Below, piece after piece: positions 1 to 9,000 of a stretch of DNA of 20,189 nucleotides (the first letter of the stretch is position 1; every line of letters begins with the position of its first letter). The DNA lies in the NCBI GenBank assembly GCA_036123135.1, contig JAZADZ010000031.1, positions 1 through 20,189 of the forward strand, in the 5' to 3' direction. Below the pieces are notes generated by a model, which saw only the letters and a program-made list of their open reading frames with translations, was not told the DNA's origin and made no database searches. The translations under genes and the position numbers were made by a program. Origin of the DNA: GCA-2716065 sp036123135. GTDB lineage: Bacteria; Bacteroidota; Bacteroidia; Flavobacteriales_D; Parvicellaceae.

Positions 1-110
1 ACATATCTTTTCATATCAGAAATGATTTCGGGATCAACAATCAATTTTGACACCTCGTCATATCTAAAAGATATTTCCTCGAGCTTTTTTAATAACCCTT
101 CGCTGCTCAT
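1..110 (-). CDS. prfA: Peptide chain release factor 1, N-terminal fragment (cut by window edge)
   Basis: Translating the minus strand from the ATG at 110-108 gives 36 open codons to the window edge, beginning MSSEGLLKKLEEISFRY and continuing DEVSKLIVDPEIISDMKRY. This matches the conserved N-terminus of class I release factor RF1, which recognises UAA and UAG stop codons and triggers peptide release; the helical start followed by FDEV-x-LI-x-P-x-x-x-SD-x-KRY is typical. The catalytic GGQ and codon-recognition PxT motifs lie beyond the window and cannot be checked. The start lies only 4 nt after the purM stop codon, so the two genes are probably co-transcribed. RF2 (prfB) is less likely because its N-terminus differs. 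Confidence 0.85.
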   Translation of the reverse strand, partial: MSSEGLLKKLEEISFRYDEVSKLIVDPEIISDMKRY

Positions 111-114
111 TTTT

Positions 115-1284
115 TTAATATTCAAATTTCCCCATTTCAGAATGAATGGTTAAACTTGGTTTATTGGATTTTTGAACTCGTCCAACTACTTTAGCATCGA
201 CTCCAAATGACTTACTTATTTCAATAATATCTGTGGCATAATTGTTTTCAACATACAATTCCATCCTATGTCCCATATTGAAAACTTTGTACATCTCTCT
301 CCAACTTGTTTTTGACTCTTTTTGAATCAAATCAAATAGAACAGGAACAGGGAATAAATTATCTTTTATCACATGAAGATCATTGATAAAATGAAGTACT
401 TTGGTTTGACCGCCTCCACTGCAATGGACCATACCATGTATTTTATTGTGCATTATATCCAATACTTTTTTTATAATTGGCGCATATGTTCTTGTTGGGG
501 ATAACACTAATTTTCCAGCATCAACTGGAACACCTGAAATCTTATCATTTAAATGTTTCGTCCCTGAATAAACCAAATCATCTGGAACAGCTGGATCAAA
601 ACTCTCTGGATACTTTTGAGCGAGTAATTTGTTGAAAACATCGTGTCTAGCAGATGTTAATCCATTGCTGCCCATACCTCCATTAAACTCTGATTCGTAG
701 TTTGCAGTTCCAAATGAAGAAAGACCCACAATTACGTCACCATCAGAAATATTTGAGTTCGTAATTACATCAGATCTCTTCATTCTAGAGACAACAGTTG
801 AATCCACAATGATGGTTCTAACAAGGTCTCCCACATCGGCTGTTTCACCACCAGTAGAATAAATATCCATTCCGTAGGACCTTAAATCAGCTAAAATTTC
901 TTCGGTTCCTTCAATAATTGCTTTAATTACTTCCCCTGGAATTAAGTTTTTATTCCTTCCGATAGTAGAAGAAATTAAAATATTATTGGTTGCTCCAACG
1001 CACAATAAATCATCAATATTCATGATTAAGGCATCTTGAGCAATTCCTTTCCACACTGATAGGTCTCCAGTTTCTTTCCAATACATGTACGCCAAAGAGG
1101 ATTTAGTTCCAGCTCCATCAGCATGCATAACAACACAGTGCTCATCAGAGCTCCCTAAATAATCAGGGACGATTTTACAGAAAGCACCAGGAAATAGGCC
1201 TTTGTCTATATTTTCAATGGCATTGTGTACGTCCTCTTTCGCTGAGCTAACTCCTCTTTTTGCATATCGGTTTGAATCTTTCAT
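115..1284 (-). CDS. purM: Phosphoribosylformylglycinamidine cyclo-ligase (AIR synthetase)
   Basis: This 389-residue protein should catalyse the ATP-dependent closure of FGAM to aminoimidazole ribonucleotide, the fifth step of purine synthesis, in the cytoplasm. Visible family signatures are RYAKRGVSSAKEDV at the N-terminus, HADGAGTKSSLAY near residue 55 (matching the DGVGTK nucleotide-binding loop), STGGETADVGDLV near 143 (GGETAEMP in most bacteria), CSGGGQTKV near 290 (the HITGGG position) and FNMGHRMELYV near 335 (the FNMGIGM position). It is longer than the roughly 345 residues of the E. coli enzyme and its motifs deviate somewhat, which I associate with the Bacteroidota form. It begins 65 nt after the preceding gene, just past that gene's terminator, and ends 4 nt before prfA. 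No clear promoter is visible, so either leak-through or an atypical promoter drives it. Confidence 0.88.
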   Translation of the reverse strand: MKDSNRYAKRGVSSAKEDVHNAIENIDKGLFPGAFCKIVPDYLGSSDEHCVVMHADGAGTKSSLAYMYWKETGDLSVWKGIAQDALIMNIDDLLCVGATNNILISSTIGRNKNLIPGEVIKAIIEGTEEILADLRSYGMDIYSTGGETADVGDLVRTIIVDSTVVSRMKRSDVITNSNISDGDVIVGLSSFGTANYESEFNGGMGSNGLTSARHDVFNKLLAQKYPESFDPAVPDDLVYSGTKHLNDKISGVPVDAGKLVLSPTRTYAPIIKKVLDIMHNKIHGMVHCSGGGQTKVLHFINDLHVIKDNLFPVPVLFDLIQKESKTSWREMYKVFNMGHRMELYVENNYATDIIEISKSFGVDAKVVGRVQKSNKPSLTIHSEMGKFEY

Positions 1285-1298
1285 CTTAAAGTTGATGT

Positions 1299-1330
1299 AA
1301 AAAAAAACATCCTACGTAAAAGTAGGATGT
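1299..1330 (-). terminator. Rho-independent terminator of the OmpA-family gene
   Basis: The two arms 1307-1315 and 1322-1330 are a perfect 9-bp inverted repeat around a 6-nt loop. Read on the minus strand, the hairpin is followed at once by a run of nine T (complement of 1307-1299). It lies 20 nt after the stop codon of the gene ending at 1350 and before purM, so it should separate the two transcripts at least partly. Confidence 0.85.
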
Positions 1331-1349
1331 TAAATTTTTGACAAAATAT

Positions 1350-3380
1350 CTAATCTTGTTCTGGAGATTTGAAATCTGAGCTCAGTACTCTAAACTGAGT
1401 TCTTCTGTTTCTTTGGTGTGCGGCTTCTTGCTCCTCTTTAGTACTCATTTTATCGATGGACTTACACTCTAAGCCTTCAGCTCTAGGAGTTGCTTCACCG
1501 TAGCCAACTGGAACCATTCTTTCAGAGGGAATTCCTTTCGAAATCAAATAATCAACACAAGACTGAGCTCTTTTTTGAGAAAGGTCTTTGTTGTAACGAG
1601 AAGAACCCCTGCAATCTGTATGTGCTTGTAACTCAATAACAATATTAGGATTTTGCATCAACGTATTGTAAAGATAATCAAGAGAATCGTTGGAATTTAT
1701 TCTGTTATCGACTAACAAATCCCATTTGTCATATGCATATTGAACCTCAGGAAAGTCAATAACTAAAGCTTCTCCCTCTTCATTAACTACTGGTTGGAGA
1801 AATACTTCTTCCAAAAAACGTTTAGATTTTTCTTCGCCTTTAGTTGAAATGGTATTCTCGGCCATCAAAAATTCCTCTTTGGAAACTTGAATCTGATAAC
1901 TAGTTTCTTTATTAATAAATCTTTTCTTGTTCTCTTGCTCAAAAACCATTTTTCCATCGGCATCAGTTGTACGAACAACTTCACTACCGTCATCACCCTT
2001 CAGTGCAATTGTTACTCCGGGAACCGGCTCATTGTCTTCTTTGTTGGTAACGTAAACCACCAATGAAAAAACAATATCTGGAAGATTAAAGCTGTATAAA
2101 TCATCTTTGCCTTTTCCTCCATCTCTGTTTGAAGTGAAAAATCCTCTTCTCTCATCTGAGCCTCTTTCGAAAATTATACCAAAGTCGTGTTCTGCAGAAT
2201 TAAGAGGGTAACGCAAATTTTCAACATTTTCCCAAGTTTTATCAGCAGTATGATCGGCTTTGAAAATATCTAATCCTCCCATGCCTTGGTGACCAGTCGA
2301 GGAAAAATATAAAACTTTACTATCGGTAAGATGAGGAAACATTTCATCTCCGGATGTATTAATGGTAGGTCCTAAGTTGATAGGATCCGTCCATACTTTA
2401 TCTCTTTTGTTAAATTCGCTGTACCACAAATCTTTTCCTCCAAATCCGCCAGGAATATCAGATGCAAAAATCATTAAATTTCCAGTCATGTCTAAAGTAG
2501 GATGTCCACAGGAAGCACTTGGAAGAGAATCTGGTTTCAATACAATTTTCTGTGCTTTTTTCCAACCCTCTCCCTGCTTATCGGCATAAAAAATATCACA
2601 ACCAATATTAGATTTCTTTTCTCTTGGGCATCTTGTAAAGAATAACTTATCTCCTTTTTTGGTTAAGACTGATGCACCCTCGTTGTCTTCGGTATTAATG
2701 GTTAGGGGAAGTGGAACAGGTTCTCCCCATTTTCCTTTATTGTCCCTAGTAGTAGCCCAAAGATCCATGTAGCTCTCACCAGTTCTCATATCAATTGCAT
2801 CGCCTGTTGAACCCTCACGAGAGGATGAAAAAATTACTGTCTCGTGCTTCTTATCTCCCCAAGCAGAAGAATAGTCATAGTGTTCGGTATTGATCTGAAT
2901 TTCATTTTGGATAAAATGTTTGGTTGGATCTTCCATCCAAGAAATAGCTTTTTCACAAGAAGAAGTACCTGCCTTGGCTAATTTTGAATCAGGATTGATT
3001 GCTAGATATTTTTTATAGTTTTCTTTTGCAGCTTTGTAGTCCCCTTGTTCTTTGAGAACATCAGCGAGATGGATGTACAGCTCAGGATTGTCCTTGTCGT
3101 ATTTTAACATTAAACATCTTTTGTAAAAGGTCTGAGCTTGTGCAGGCTCAACCATGTACCTGTAGCATTCAGCAATTTGAAAATTTATTCTTGCTTTTTC
3201 ATTGGGTTTTTTCTCTTTTACCTCAGCCTTTTTGTACAATTCAATAGCTGTATAGAAAGATTCGTTCGTAAAAGCAGCATCTGCTTCTTTAGCAAAATTC
3301 TTTTGTGAATTAACAGAAATTGAAAGAAAGAAAAAAGTGCTTAAGCATAGAATAAATCTCAATTTTTTAGACTCCATCAT
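1350..3380 (-). CDS. TPR / PD40 beta-propeller / OmpA-family envelope protein (PorE-like architecture)
   Basis: The 676-residue protein has a Sec signal peptide (KKLRF, a hydrophobic core, then SVNSQ near residue 26). TPR-like helices follow at about 30-145 (for example DYKAAKENYKKYLAINPDS). PD40 beta-propeller blades at about 170-430 show repeated VIFSSSREG, LMIFASDIPGGFGG, VLYFSSTGHQGMGGLDIF and FFTSNRDGG motifs. A carboxypeptidase-regulatory-like beta-sandwich lies at about 437-530, and an OmpA C-terminal peptidoglycan-binding domain at about 545-665 (QAHTDCRGSSRYN, LSQKRAQSCVDYL, HQRNRRTQFRV). It is probably tethered in the periplasm to peptidoglycan. The same domain order and similar length occur in PorE of Porphyromonas gingivalis, a T9SS component, but such proteins are abundant in this phylum, so an orthology claim would be inference. 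Unlike a lipoprotein it has no Cys at the predicted cleavage site. It has its own terminator and stands alone. Confidence 0.85.
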   Translation of the reverse strand: MMESKKLRFILCLSTFFFLSISVNSQKNFAKEADAAFTNESFYTAIELYKKAEVKEKKPNEKARINFQIAECYRYMVEPAQAQTFYKRCLMLKYDKDNPELYIHLADVLKEQGDYKAAKENYKKYLAINPDSKLAKAGTSSCEKAISWMEDPTKHFIQNEIQINTEHYDYSSAWGDKKHETVIFSSSREGSTGDAIDMRTGESYMDLWATTRDNKGKWGEPVPLPLTINTEDNEGASVLTKKGDKLFFTRCPREKKSNIGCDIFYADKQGEGWKKAQKIVLKPDSLPSASCGHPTLDMTGNLMIFASDIPGGFGGKDLWYSEFNKRDKVWTDPINLGPTINTSGDEMFPHLTDSKVLYFSSTGHQGMGGLDIFKADHTADKTWENVENLRYPLNSAEHDFGIIFERGSDERRGFFTSNRDGGKGKDDLYSFNLPDIVFSLVVYVTNKEDNEPVPGVTIALKGDDGSEVVRTTDADGKMVFEQENKKRFINKETSYQIQVSKEEFLMAENTISTKGEEKSKRFLEEVFLQPVVNEEGEALVIDFPEVQYAYDKWDLLVDNRINSNDSLDYLYNTLMQNPNIVIELQAHTDCRGSSRYNKDLSQKRAQSCVDYLISKGIPSERMVPVGYGEATPRAEGLECKSIDKMSTKEEQEAAHQRNRRTQFRVLSSDFKSPEQD

Positions 3381-3413
3381 CCGTGTAAATTTTTATTAAT
3401 GTAATGACAATTG

Positions 3414-3421
3414 CGAAAATA
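3414..3421 (-). promoter_or_regulatory. Possible -7 box of the OmpA-family gene
   Basis: On the minus strand this reads TATTTTCG, one mismatch from the Bacteroidota -7 consensus TAnnTTTG, and it ends 33 nt upstream of the start codon. A TTTG at 3450-3447 could be the upstream element, but the 25-nt spacing is longer than the usual 19-21. The same octamer occurs before mdh and before the sigma factor gene. The call is tentative. Confidence 0.3.
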
Positions 3422-3643
3422 ACGAAATATTTCATTGGATAAAACCCAAAATTTAAATTCATAAGAAAAAAAGACTATTTTATCTATAAAAAAACAACCT
3501 TAACAGAGTTAAATGAATCACTATACAATTGATGAAATCAATGGCTATAATTCCAAATAAAATTCTATGAATTAAAAAAATATCAAAATTTAATTTTTTA
3601 TAAATTGATATATTTTGACGTTAAAAATTACAAATAACAAATC

Positions 3644-3672
3644 AAAAAAAAGCCAGAACTTTTGTCCTGGCT
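3644..3672 (-). terminator. Rho-independent terminator of glnA
   Basis: The arms 3651-3659 and 3664-3672 pair with a single A/C mismatch around a TTTT loop, and six outer pairs are perfect (AGCCAG/CTGGCT). On the minus strand the hairpin runs into eight T. It lies 21 nt past the glutamine synthetase stop codon. Confidence 0.8.
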
Positions 3673-3693
3673 AAGAATGAAAATTTTACAAAA

Positions 3694-4704
3694 CTAAATC
3701 TCGGCAGACTTTACAGTTTTGATAATTCTTGCAGCAATTTTATATGGATCACCGTTTGAAGCGGGTCTTCTATCTTCTAACCATCCTTTCCAACCATTCT
3801 CAACAGTGATTATGGGAATTCGGATAGAAGCACCTCGGTCGGAAATACCATAGCTGAATTCATTGATGGACGCGGTTTCATGAAGGCCAGTTAATCGTTG
3901 ATCGTTGTACTCTCCATAAACCGCAATGTGTTCCTTGACAACAGGTTCAAAAGCTTGGCAAATCTTTTCGTAGACATCCTGAGAACCACAAGTTCTTAGA
4001 AGGGAATTTGAAAAATTAGCATGCATTCCAGATCCGTTCCAATCTCCTTTGATTGGCTTTGGATGGTATTCGATATAATAGCCATAATCTTCCGTCAAAC
4101 GATCTAAGAGATACCTTGCAACCCAAATTTCATCACCGGCTTTCTTAGCTCCCTTTGCAAACAATTGAAACTCCCACTGACCACTTGCCACTTCTTGATT
4201 AATCCCCTCAAAATTGATTCCTGCTTCTAAACACAAATCGGCATGTTCGTCAACAAAATCTCTACCGTGTGTATTTTTACCTCCAACAGAACAATAGTAT
4301 AATCCCTGGGGACCAGGATATCCGCCAACTGGAAAACCTAGAGGCAATTGTGTTTCAGTATCCATGATGAAATATTCTTGTTCAAAACCAAACCAAAAGT
4401 CGTTGTCGTCATCATCGATAGTAGCTCTTGCGTTAGACTCGTGAGGAGTACCGTCAGAATTGAGAACTTCAGTCATAACAAGATAGCCATTGTTTCTGGC
4501 AGGATCGTTGAAAATGGCAACAGGTTTCAATAAACAGTCTGAGGAATTGCCCTCTGCCTGTCTTGTAGAACTGCCATCGAAAGACCATACAGGAACGTCC
4601 TCTAATTTTCCACTGAAATTATCAATAAGTTTGGTTTTACTTCTCATGTTCTGAGTTGGAAAGTAACCATCTAACCAAATGTATTCGAGTTTAGATTTTG
4701 CCAT
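3694..4704 (-). CDS. glnA: Glutamine synthetase, type II (eukaryote-like) form
   Basis: This 336-residue enzyme makes glutamine from glutamate, ammonia and ATP. Its length and motifs are those of GSII rather than the 450-470-residue GSI or the roughly 730-residue GSIII. They include the beta-grasp N-domain with YIWLDGYFP and NMRSKTK, then WSFDGSSTRQAEG near residue 40, metal-binding GFEQEYF near 105, INQEVASGQWEFQ near 168, NGSGMHANFS near 223, RLTGLHETA near 270, RGASIRIP near 290 and EDRRPASNGDPY near 311. All the usual glutamate and histidine metal ligands appear to be present. GSII is not regulated by adenylylation. The gene is monocistronic: its own terminator follows and a 98-nt gap with a candidate promoter precedes it. 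In this phylum GSII often coexists with GSIII, which is not seen in this window. Confidence 0.95.
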   Translation of the reverse strand: MAKSKLEYIWLDGYFPTQNMRSKTKLIDNFSGKLEDVPVWSFDGSSTRQAEGNSSDCLLKPVAIFNDPARNNGYLVMTEVLNSDGTPHESNARATIDDDDNDFWFGFEQEYFIMDTETQLPLGFPVGGYPGPQGLYYCSVGGKNTHGRDFVDEHADLCLEAGINFEGINQEVASGQWEFQLFAKGAKKAGDEIWVARYLLDRLTEDYGYYIEYHPKPIKGDWNGSGMHANFSNSLLRTCGSQDVYEKICQAFEPVVKEHIAVYGEYNDQRLTGLHETASINEFSYGISDRGASIRIPIITVENGWKGWLEDRRPASNGDPYKIAARIIKTVKSAEI

Positions 4705-4724
4705 TTTTAAAATTTATGAAGGAA

Positions 4725-4756
4725 TAAAAGTAATTTTATTTGAGACGAAATGGCAA
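4725..4756 (-). promoter_or_regulatory. Candidate glnA promoter
   Basis: On the minus strand a TTG (4756-4754) is followed after 21 nt by TACTTTTA (4732-4725), seven of eight positions resembling the Bacteroidota -7 element TAnnTTTG. It would give a leader of roughly 15 nt before the ATG at 4704. This is a consensus match by eye only. Confidence 0.35.
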
Positions 4757-4802
4757 TTGAAAAACGATTTGTTTTTAATAAAAAAAAATATTTTTCAACA
4801 AT

Positions 4803-5732
4803 TTATAATACAAACAAAATGTAGGCTAAGTAAAATGCAAAAAGAAGGACACCTATAATTCTACCAATTTTCTTAGAAAAAAATAAAATAGGGCCGATTA
4901 AAAGCGTTATTGCCAACAACCAATATACATCGAAACTGAAAAAAGAATCATAAATGACCACAGGAACGACAATTGAAGTTAATCCCAAAACAGCCAATAA
5001 ATTAAAAATATTTGAACCAATTAAATTTCCTACCGAGAGACCTGGTTGATTTCTATATGCTGCAACACATGATGCAACTAATTCAGGTAATGAGGTTCCA
5101 AAAGCAACAATCGTTACTGCAACAACTGACTCAGAGATGTGTAAAACAGTTAATGCAATTGTTTTAGCACTATCAATTAATAAACCTGCTCCATAATTTA
5201 ATCCAAACGCACCAAATGGAAGAAACAATAACAATGAAATCAACAAATCAGACTTTGAAGATTCTTCCTCAAATTGATCATTTTCATTAGTGCCATAAAA
5301 AAAAGAATACAACAGAAAAACAATCAAAGCACTAAACAAAATACAACCTTCCCAGAACGCAAGAACAGCTTCTGTTACAGAGAAAACAACAAATAATAAT
5401 GTTGCAACAAGCATCACAGACCAATTGAGAAAAAGTTTAGATTTATTGATCTTGATTGGCGAAATCAATACTGTTGCTCCTAAAACTAAAGCTAAATTGG
5501 CAATATTTGAGCCTACAACATTTCCTATTGCCATTTGCGGACTATCCATCATAGCCGCCCGAAGACTAACTAAGAGCTCTGGAGCAGAAGTTCCAAATGA
5601 AACAATTGTTAAACCAATTATTAGTGGAGAAACTTGAAAATAACGAGCAAAATTTACAGCTCCTTTGACCAATAGCTCACCACCAACGATTAAAATGAGA
5701 AGTCCTAATATGAGCTCCAGAAATACCAACAT
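4803..5732 (-). CDS. Sodium/calcium exchanger family (CaCA) inner-membrane antiporter
   Basis: The 309-residue protein is almost entirely hydrophobic, with about ten membrane spans. It carries the two inverted alpha repeats of the CaCA superfamily. Repeat 1, near residues 40-90, contains VSFGTSAPELLVSL and GNVVGSNIANLALVLG. Repeat 2, near 205-260, contains VAFGTSLPELVASC and GNLIGSNIFNLLAVLG. The acidic Glu in each FGTSxPEL and the Asn in each GSNI(F/A)N are the known ion-binding residues and all are present. It is close to the bacterial YrbG type, which probably exchanges Ca2+ for Na+ or H+; the exact ions cannot be told from sequence. The start is 3 nt after the tatA stop codon, implying an operon with tatA and perhaps secDF. 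Confidence 0.9.
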   Translation of the reverse strand: MLVFLELILGLLILIVGGELLVKGAVNFARYFQVSPLIIGLTIVSFGTSAPELLVSLRAAMMDSPQMAIGNVVGSNIANLALVLGATVLISPIKINKSKLFLNWSVMLVATLLFVVFSVTEAVLAFWEGCILFSALIVFLLYSFFYGTNENDQFEEESSKSDLLISLLLFLPFGAFGLNYGAGLLIDSAKTIALTVLHISESVVAVTIVAFGTSLPELVASCVAAYRNQPGLSVGNLIGSNIFNLLAVLGLTSIVVPVVIYDSFFSFDVYWLLAITLLIGPILFFSKKIGRIIGVLLFAFYLAYILFVL

Positions 5733-5735
5733 ATC

Positions 5736-5972
5736 TTATTTTGGCATCTTAAATTTATCTTTAATCTCATTTATTTCATCTGCATTATCAAAAGCAGACT
5801 TTTTAATGTCATCTTGAATTTCTTGAGAGGCATCTTTTATCTGGCGAATTCCCCTACCAAGAGTTCTGGCAATTTTAGGAATACTTTTTGAACCAAAAAA
5901 CAATAGTACTACGATGAACACGAATATGAGTTCACCAGCACTTATTCCATCAAGCAGCAGAAAGGGTATCAT
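5736..5972 (-). CDS. tatA: Sec-independent protein translocase subunit TatA
   Basis: The 78-residue protein has the TatA/E layout: a short N-terminal membrane helix (about 12-28, containing GELIFVFIVVLLFFGSKSIP), the conserved FG hinge followed by a K-x-IP segment, then an amphipathic helix (ARTLGRGIRQIKDASQEI) and a charged, poorly ordered tail. TatA oligomers form the passage for folded proteins brought by the TatBC receptor. No tatC is in the window. It sits 47 nt after secDF and 3 nt before the exchanger gene, so two export systems are neighbours. A TatB identity is unlikely given the short tail and the FGSKSIPKIAR pattern. Confidence 0.9.
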   Translation of the reverse strand: MIPFLLLDGISAGELIFVFIVVLLFFGSKSIPKIARTLGRGIRQIKDASQEIQDDIKKSAFDNADEINEIKDKFKMPK

Positions 5973-6019
5973 TGAAACAAATGTAAAAAAAAGCCCAGTG
6001 AAAGTGCCTTCAATTAGGA

Positions 6020-9000
6020 TTATTTGTCTTTGGAGGAAACTTGAACAAGGGACTTTGTCAAGTCAACTACAGAGGGAGTAGCAATACATACAGATGAATA
6101 CGTACCTACAAGAACACCAATCATGAGAGCAAAGGAAAAACCTTTTATGGATTCACCGCCGAAAATAAATATTGTTAGTAACACCAGAAATGTACTAAAT
6201 GAAGTGTTTAGCGTTCTGGAAAGTGTACTGTTCAAAGCATTATTTACAACCTCAGTTTGATTCGCTCTTTTGTGTAAAGATGTATATTCTCTAATCCTAT
6301 CAAACACAACCACAGTATCATTAATTGAGTACCCAACAACTGTTAATATAGCAGCAATGAAAGCTTGATCGATTTCCATTGAAAAAGGAACAAAATTATA
6401 TAGGATGGAAAACAACCCAAGAACAACAAGAACATCATGAAACATAGCTACTAAAGCACCCAAACCAAATTGCCATTTTTTGAATCTAAAAGCAATGTAA
6501 ATGAATATGATAACAAGAGAAAAGACAATTGCCAATACGGACCCTTTGACTAATTCATCTGAAATTTGCGAGTCAACTCTTCTAGAAGTTTTGATGGTAA
6601 ATGTACGATTACCAGTATTATCGTTTTCAGAATTTTCATATCCCAACGTTGCAAATGCTGTTGTCATAGCATTGTCCACCATCTCGCTGGCAGTTTTATC
6701 AGAATCCTGAGCAGGTACGAAATCATTCAAATATTTTGTAGTAATTTCAAGGGTATAGGAATTGTCAACCGTTTTAATTTCAGGAAAAACTTTAACACTA
6801 TCAGCATCTAATGAAATAGAAGCATTTGCAATAGCATTTACAACTTCACTTTTAATTGGAGCATCTGAAAACTCAACCCTGTATGTTCTTCCACCTGTAA
6901 ACTCAACACCTCCGTCTAATCCTCTAACAAATAAAGAACAAATTCCAGCAATGACAATTAATGAAGAAATTGAGTAATATAATTTTCTTTTAGATAAAAA
7001 CTGAATGGAAGTATTTGAAAACAAACCTTCTGTAATCTTATTTGAAAAAGAGACATCCCATTTACTGTCCAACATGAATGTTAAAATTAATCTTGTTATG
7101 AATATGGCACTAAACAGAGATGTGAAAACACCAACAATTAGTGTTGTGGCAAACCCTTGAATTGGTCCAGATCCGAAATATGCCAACACAACAGCTGTTA
7201 GTAATGAAGTGATATTAGCATCAACAATTGCAGAATAGGCATGTTTATAACCATCTTGGATGGCTAATTTCACACCTTTTCCTTTTCTTAGTTCCTCGCG
7301 GACTCTTTCGTAGATCAGTACATTCGCATCAACAGACATTCCTATTGTAAGCACCAATCCTGCGATACCTGGAAGTGTTAACGCAGCGCCCATAGAAGCC
7401 AACGTTCCTACAATGAAGAAAATATTCGCAATTAAAGCAACATTAGCAACTAATCCGGCTTTATTGTAGTAAAAAATCATGTACAACAAAACGAAAGCAA
7501 AAGCAAATACAAAAGACCATAGACCAGAAGAAATATTTTCTTGACCTAGAGAAGGACCCACAATTGCTTCGTCTACAATAACTGCTGGAGCAGGAAGTGA
7601 ACCTGCTTTTAGGATATTCGCTAAATCTTGTGCTTCTTCAATTGTTTCAAAACCTCCACTAATTTCAGTATTACCGCCAGCAATTTTTGTTCTAATGTAA
7701 GGAGCAGAGTAAATCTGATTATCCAATACAACAGCAATTAGCTTTCCTGTCTTTTCTCCAGTCCATTCTTCCCAGATGTTGGCAGCTTGAGATTTGAACA
7801 AAAGCAAAACCGCTGGATTACTCATTTGGTCAAAAGTTTGTTCAGCCAATTTAATGTCTTCACCGTCAAGCTTGGGCTTACCAGAATTAGGAACTTCAAG
7901 AGCCATAAGTGCATATCCTTCAATTTTTTCTTCTCCAAAATTGTATTCCTCGGATTTATTCATCCAAAGGAATTTCACTTTTTTTAGCGGGAATATATTT
8001 TTGGCTTCAGAACCTCTTAGCAATGAATTCACCTTGGCGGTGTCGGCACTTTTTGCAACTCCAATGTAGGGGCTATTGTTAGAGTGAATGAAATACAAGC
8101 TTCCATCCAACAATGGTTTTTGAAGTTTGGAAGAGTCTAAAACGGCAAGTTCAATCTCTTTGGCAAGTACAAGAGAATCATACACCGCTTTTTCAGCAAA
8201 GTAAATTTCTCTATCAGTTTCAGAAATTAATTGAAGAGAATCTTCAGAAATTTCAACAAAATCCGATTCAACAAAAGAACTTTCATCAACTTCATTTGAC
8301 TTTCTTTTCTTTATTGCTTTGTCCAATTCAAGAAAAGAATTTGTCCAGTCTTTATGGGCTCCATCCCAAAATTCTAAGCTTGCTGTAGATTGCAGTAACT
8401 TGCGAATTCTATTTTTATCTTTTGCGCCAGGTAATTCAATTTGTAATCTTCCAGAAATGGGATTTCGTTGTATGTTAGGTTGGCTAACTCCAAACTTATT
8501 GATTCTGGATTCTATAATTTTTTGAGTTTTATCAATTGCGTTACTGCTCAACTTTTTAAGCTCTTCAATAATTTGGTCATTGGACCAATCTATTTTAAAT
8601 AAATCCTTGTTGGCAGAATTAAAGTAAGACATGGAAGGATTATCAGGGCTATTGGCTTTAAAATGCGCATAAAATAATCCAATAAAATCATCTGCTTGAG
8701 CATCACCAAATGCATTGCCACTTTTAAAATCTTCAAGTGCGGCTTGGAATGGTTCTTTAAATGAAGGATTCTGAGGGTTACCCGCCAAATTTCGTACTAA
8801 ATCAGAAATAGAAACTTCAAGGGTTACAGACATACCTCCTTGTAAATCTAAGCCCAATCCTAATTGCTGATCTTTGCATTTTTGGTAAGAAATTCCTAAA
8901 ATGGGATAGGCTTCGTCTTCACCATGATCTGCCAAGTATTTCTGCTCAAAATCAGCCTGAACCTTAAATTTTGCTTTTTGTGAAACTGAAGAATCAGTAT

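Larger units (their letters stand above)
3381..3693. other. AT-rich intergenic region (313 nt)
   Basis: This stretch between the glutamine synthetase gene and the OmpA-family gene holds the glnA terminator at its right end and the tentative promoter of the OmpA-family gene at its left end. The middle (about 3455-3640) is extremely AT-rich. I see no convincing ORF, tRNA or strong hairpin there. Confidence 0.6.

Noticed and set aside
5978..5985. TACATTTG on the minus strand, a perfect -7 box before tatA
   Set aside because: It ends only 5 nt before the ATG and has no TTG element at the right distance, so the transcript would have almost no leader.
5986..6019. Possible terminator between secDF and tatA (T run on the minus strand)
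   Set aside because: There are eight T but the preceding GC-containing sequence does not form a convincing stem, so read-through into tatA is more likely.
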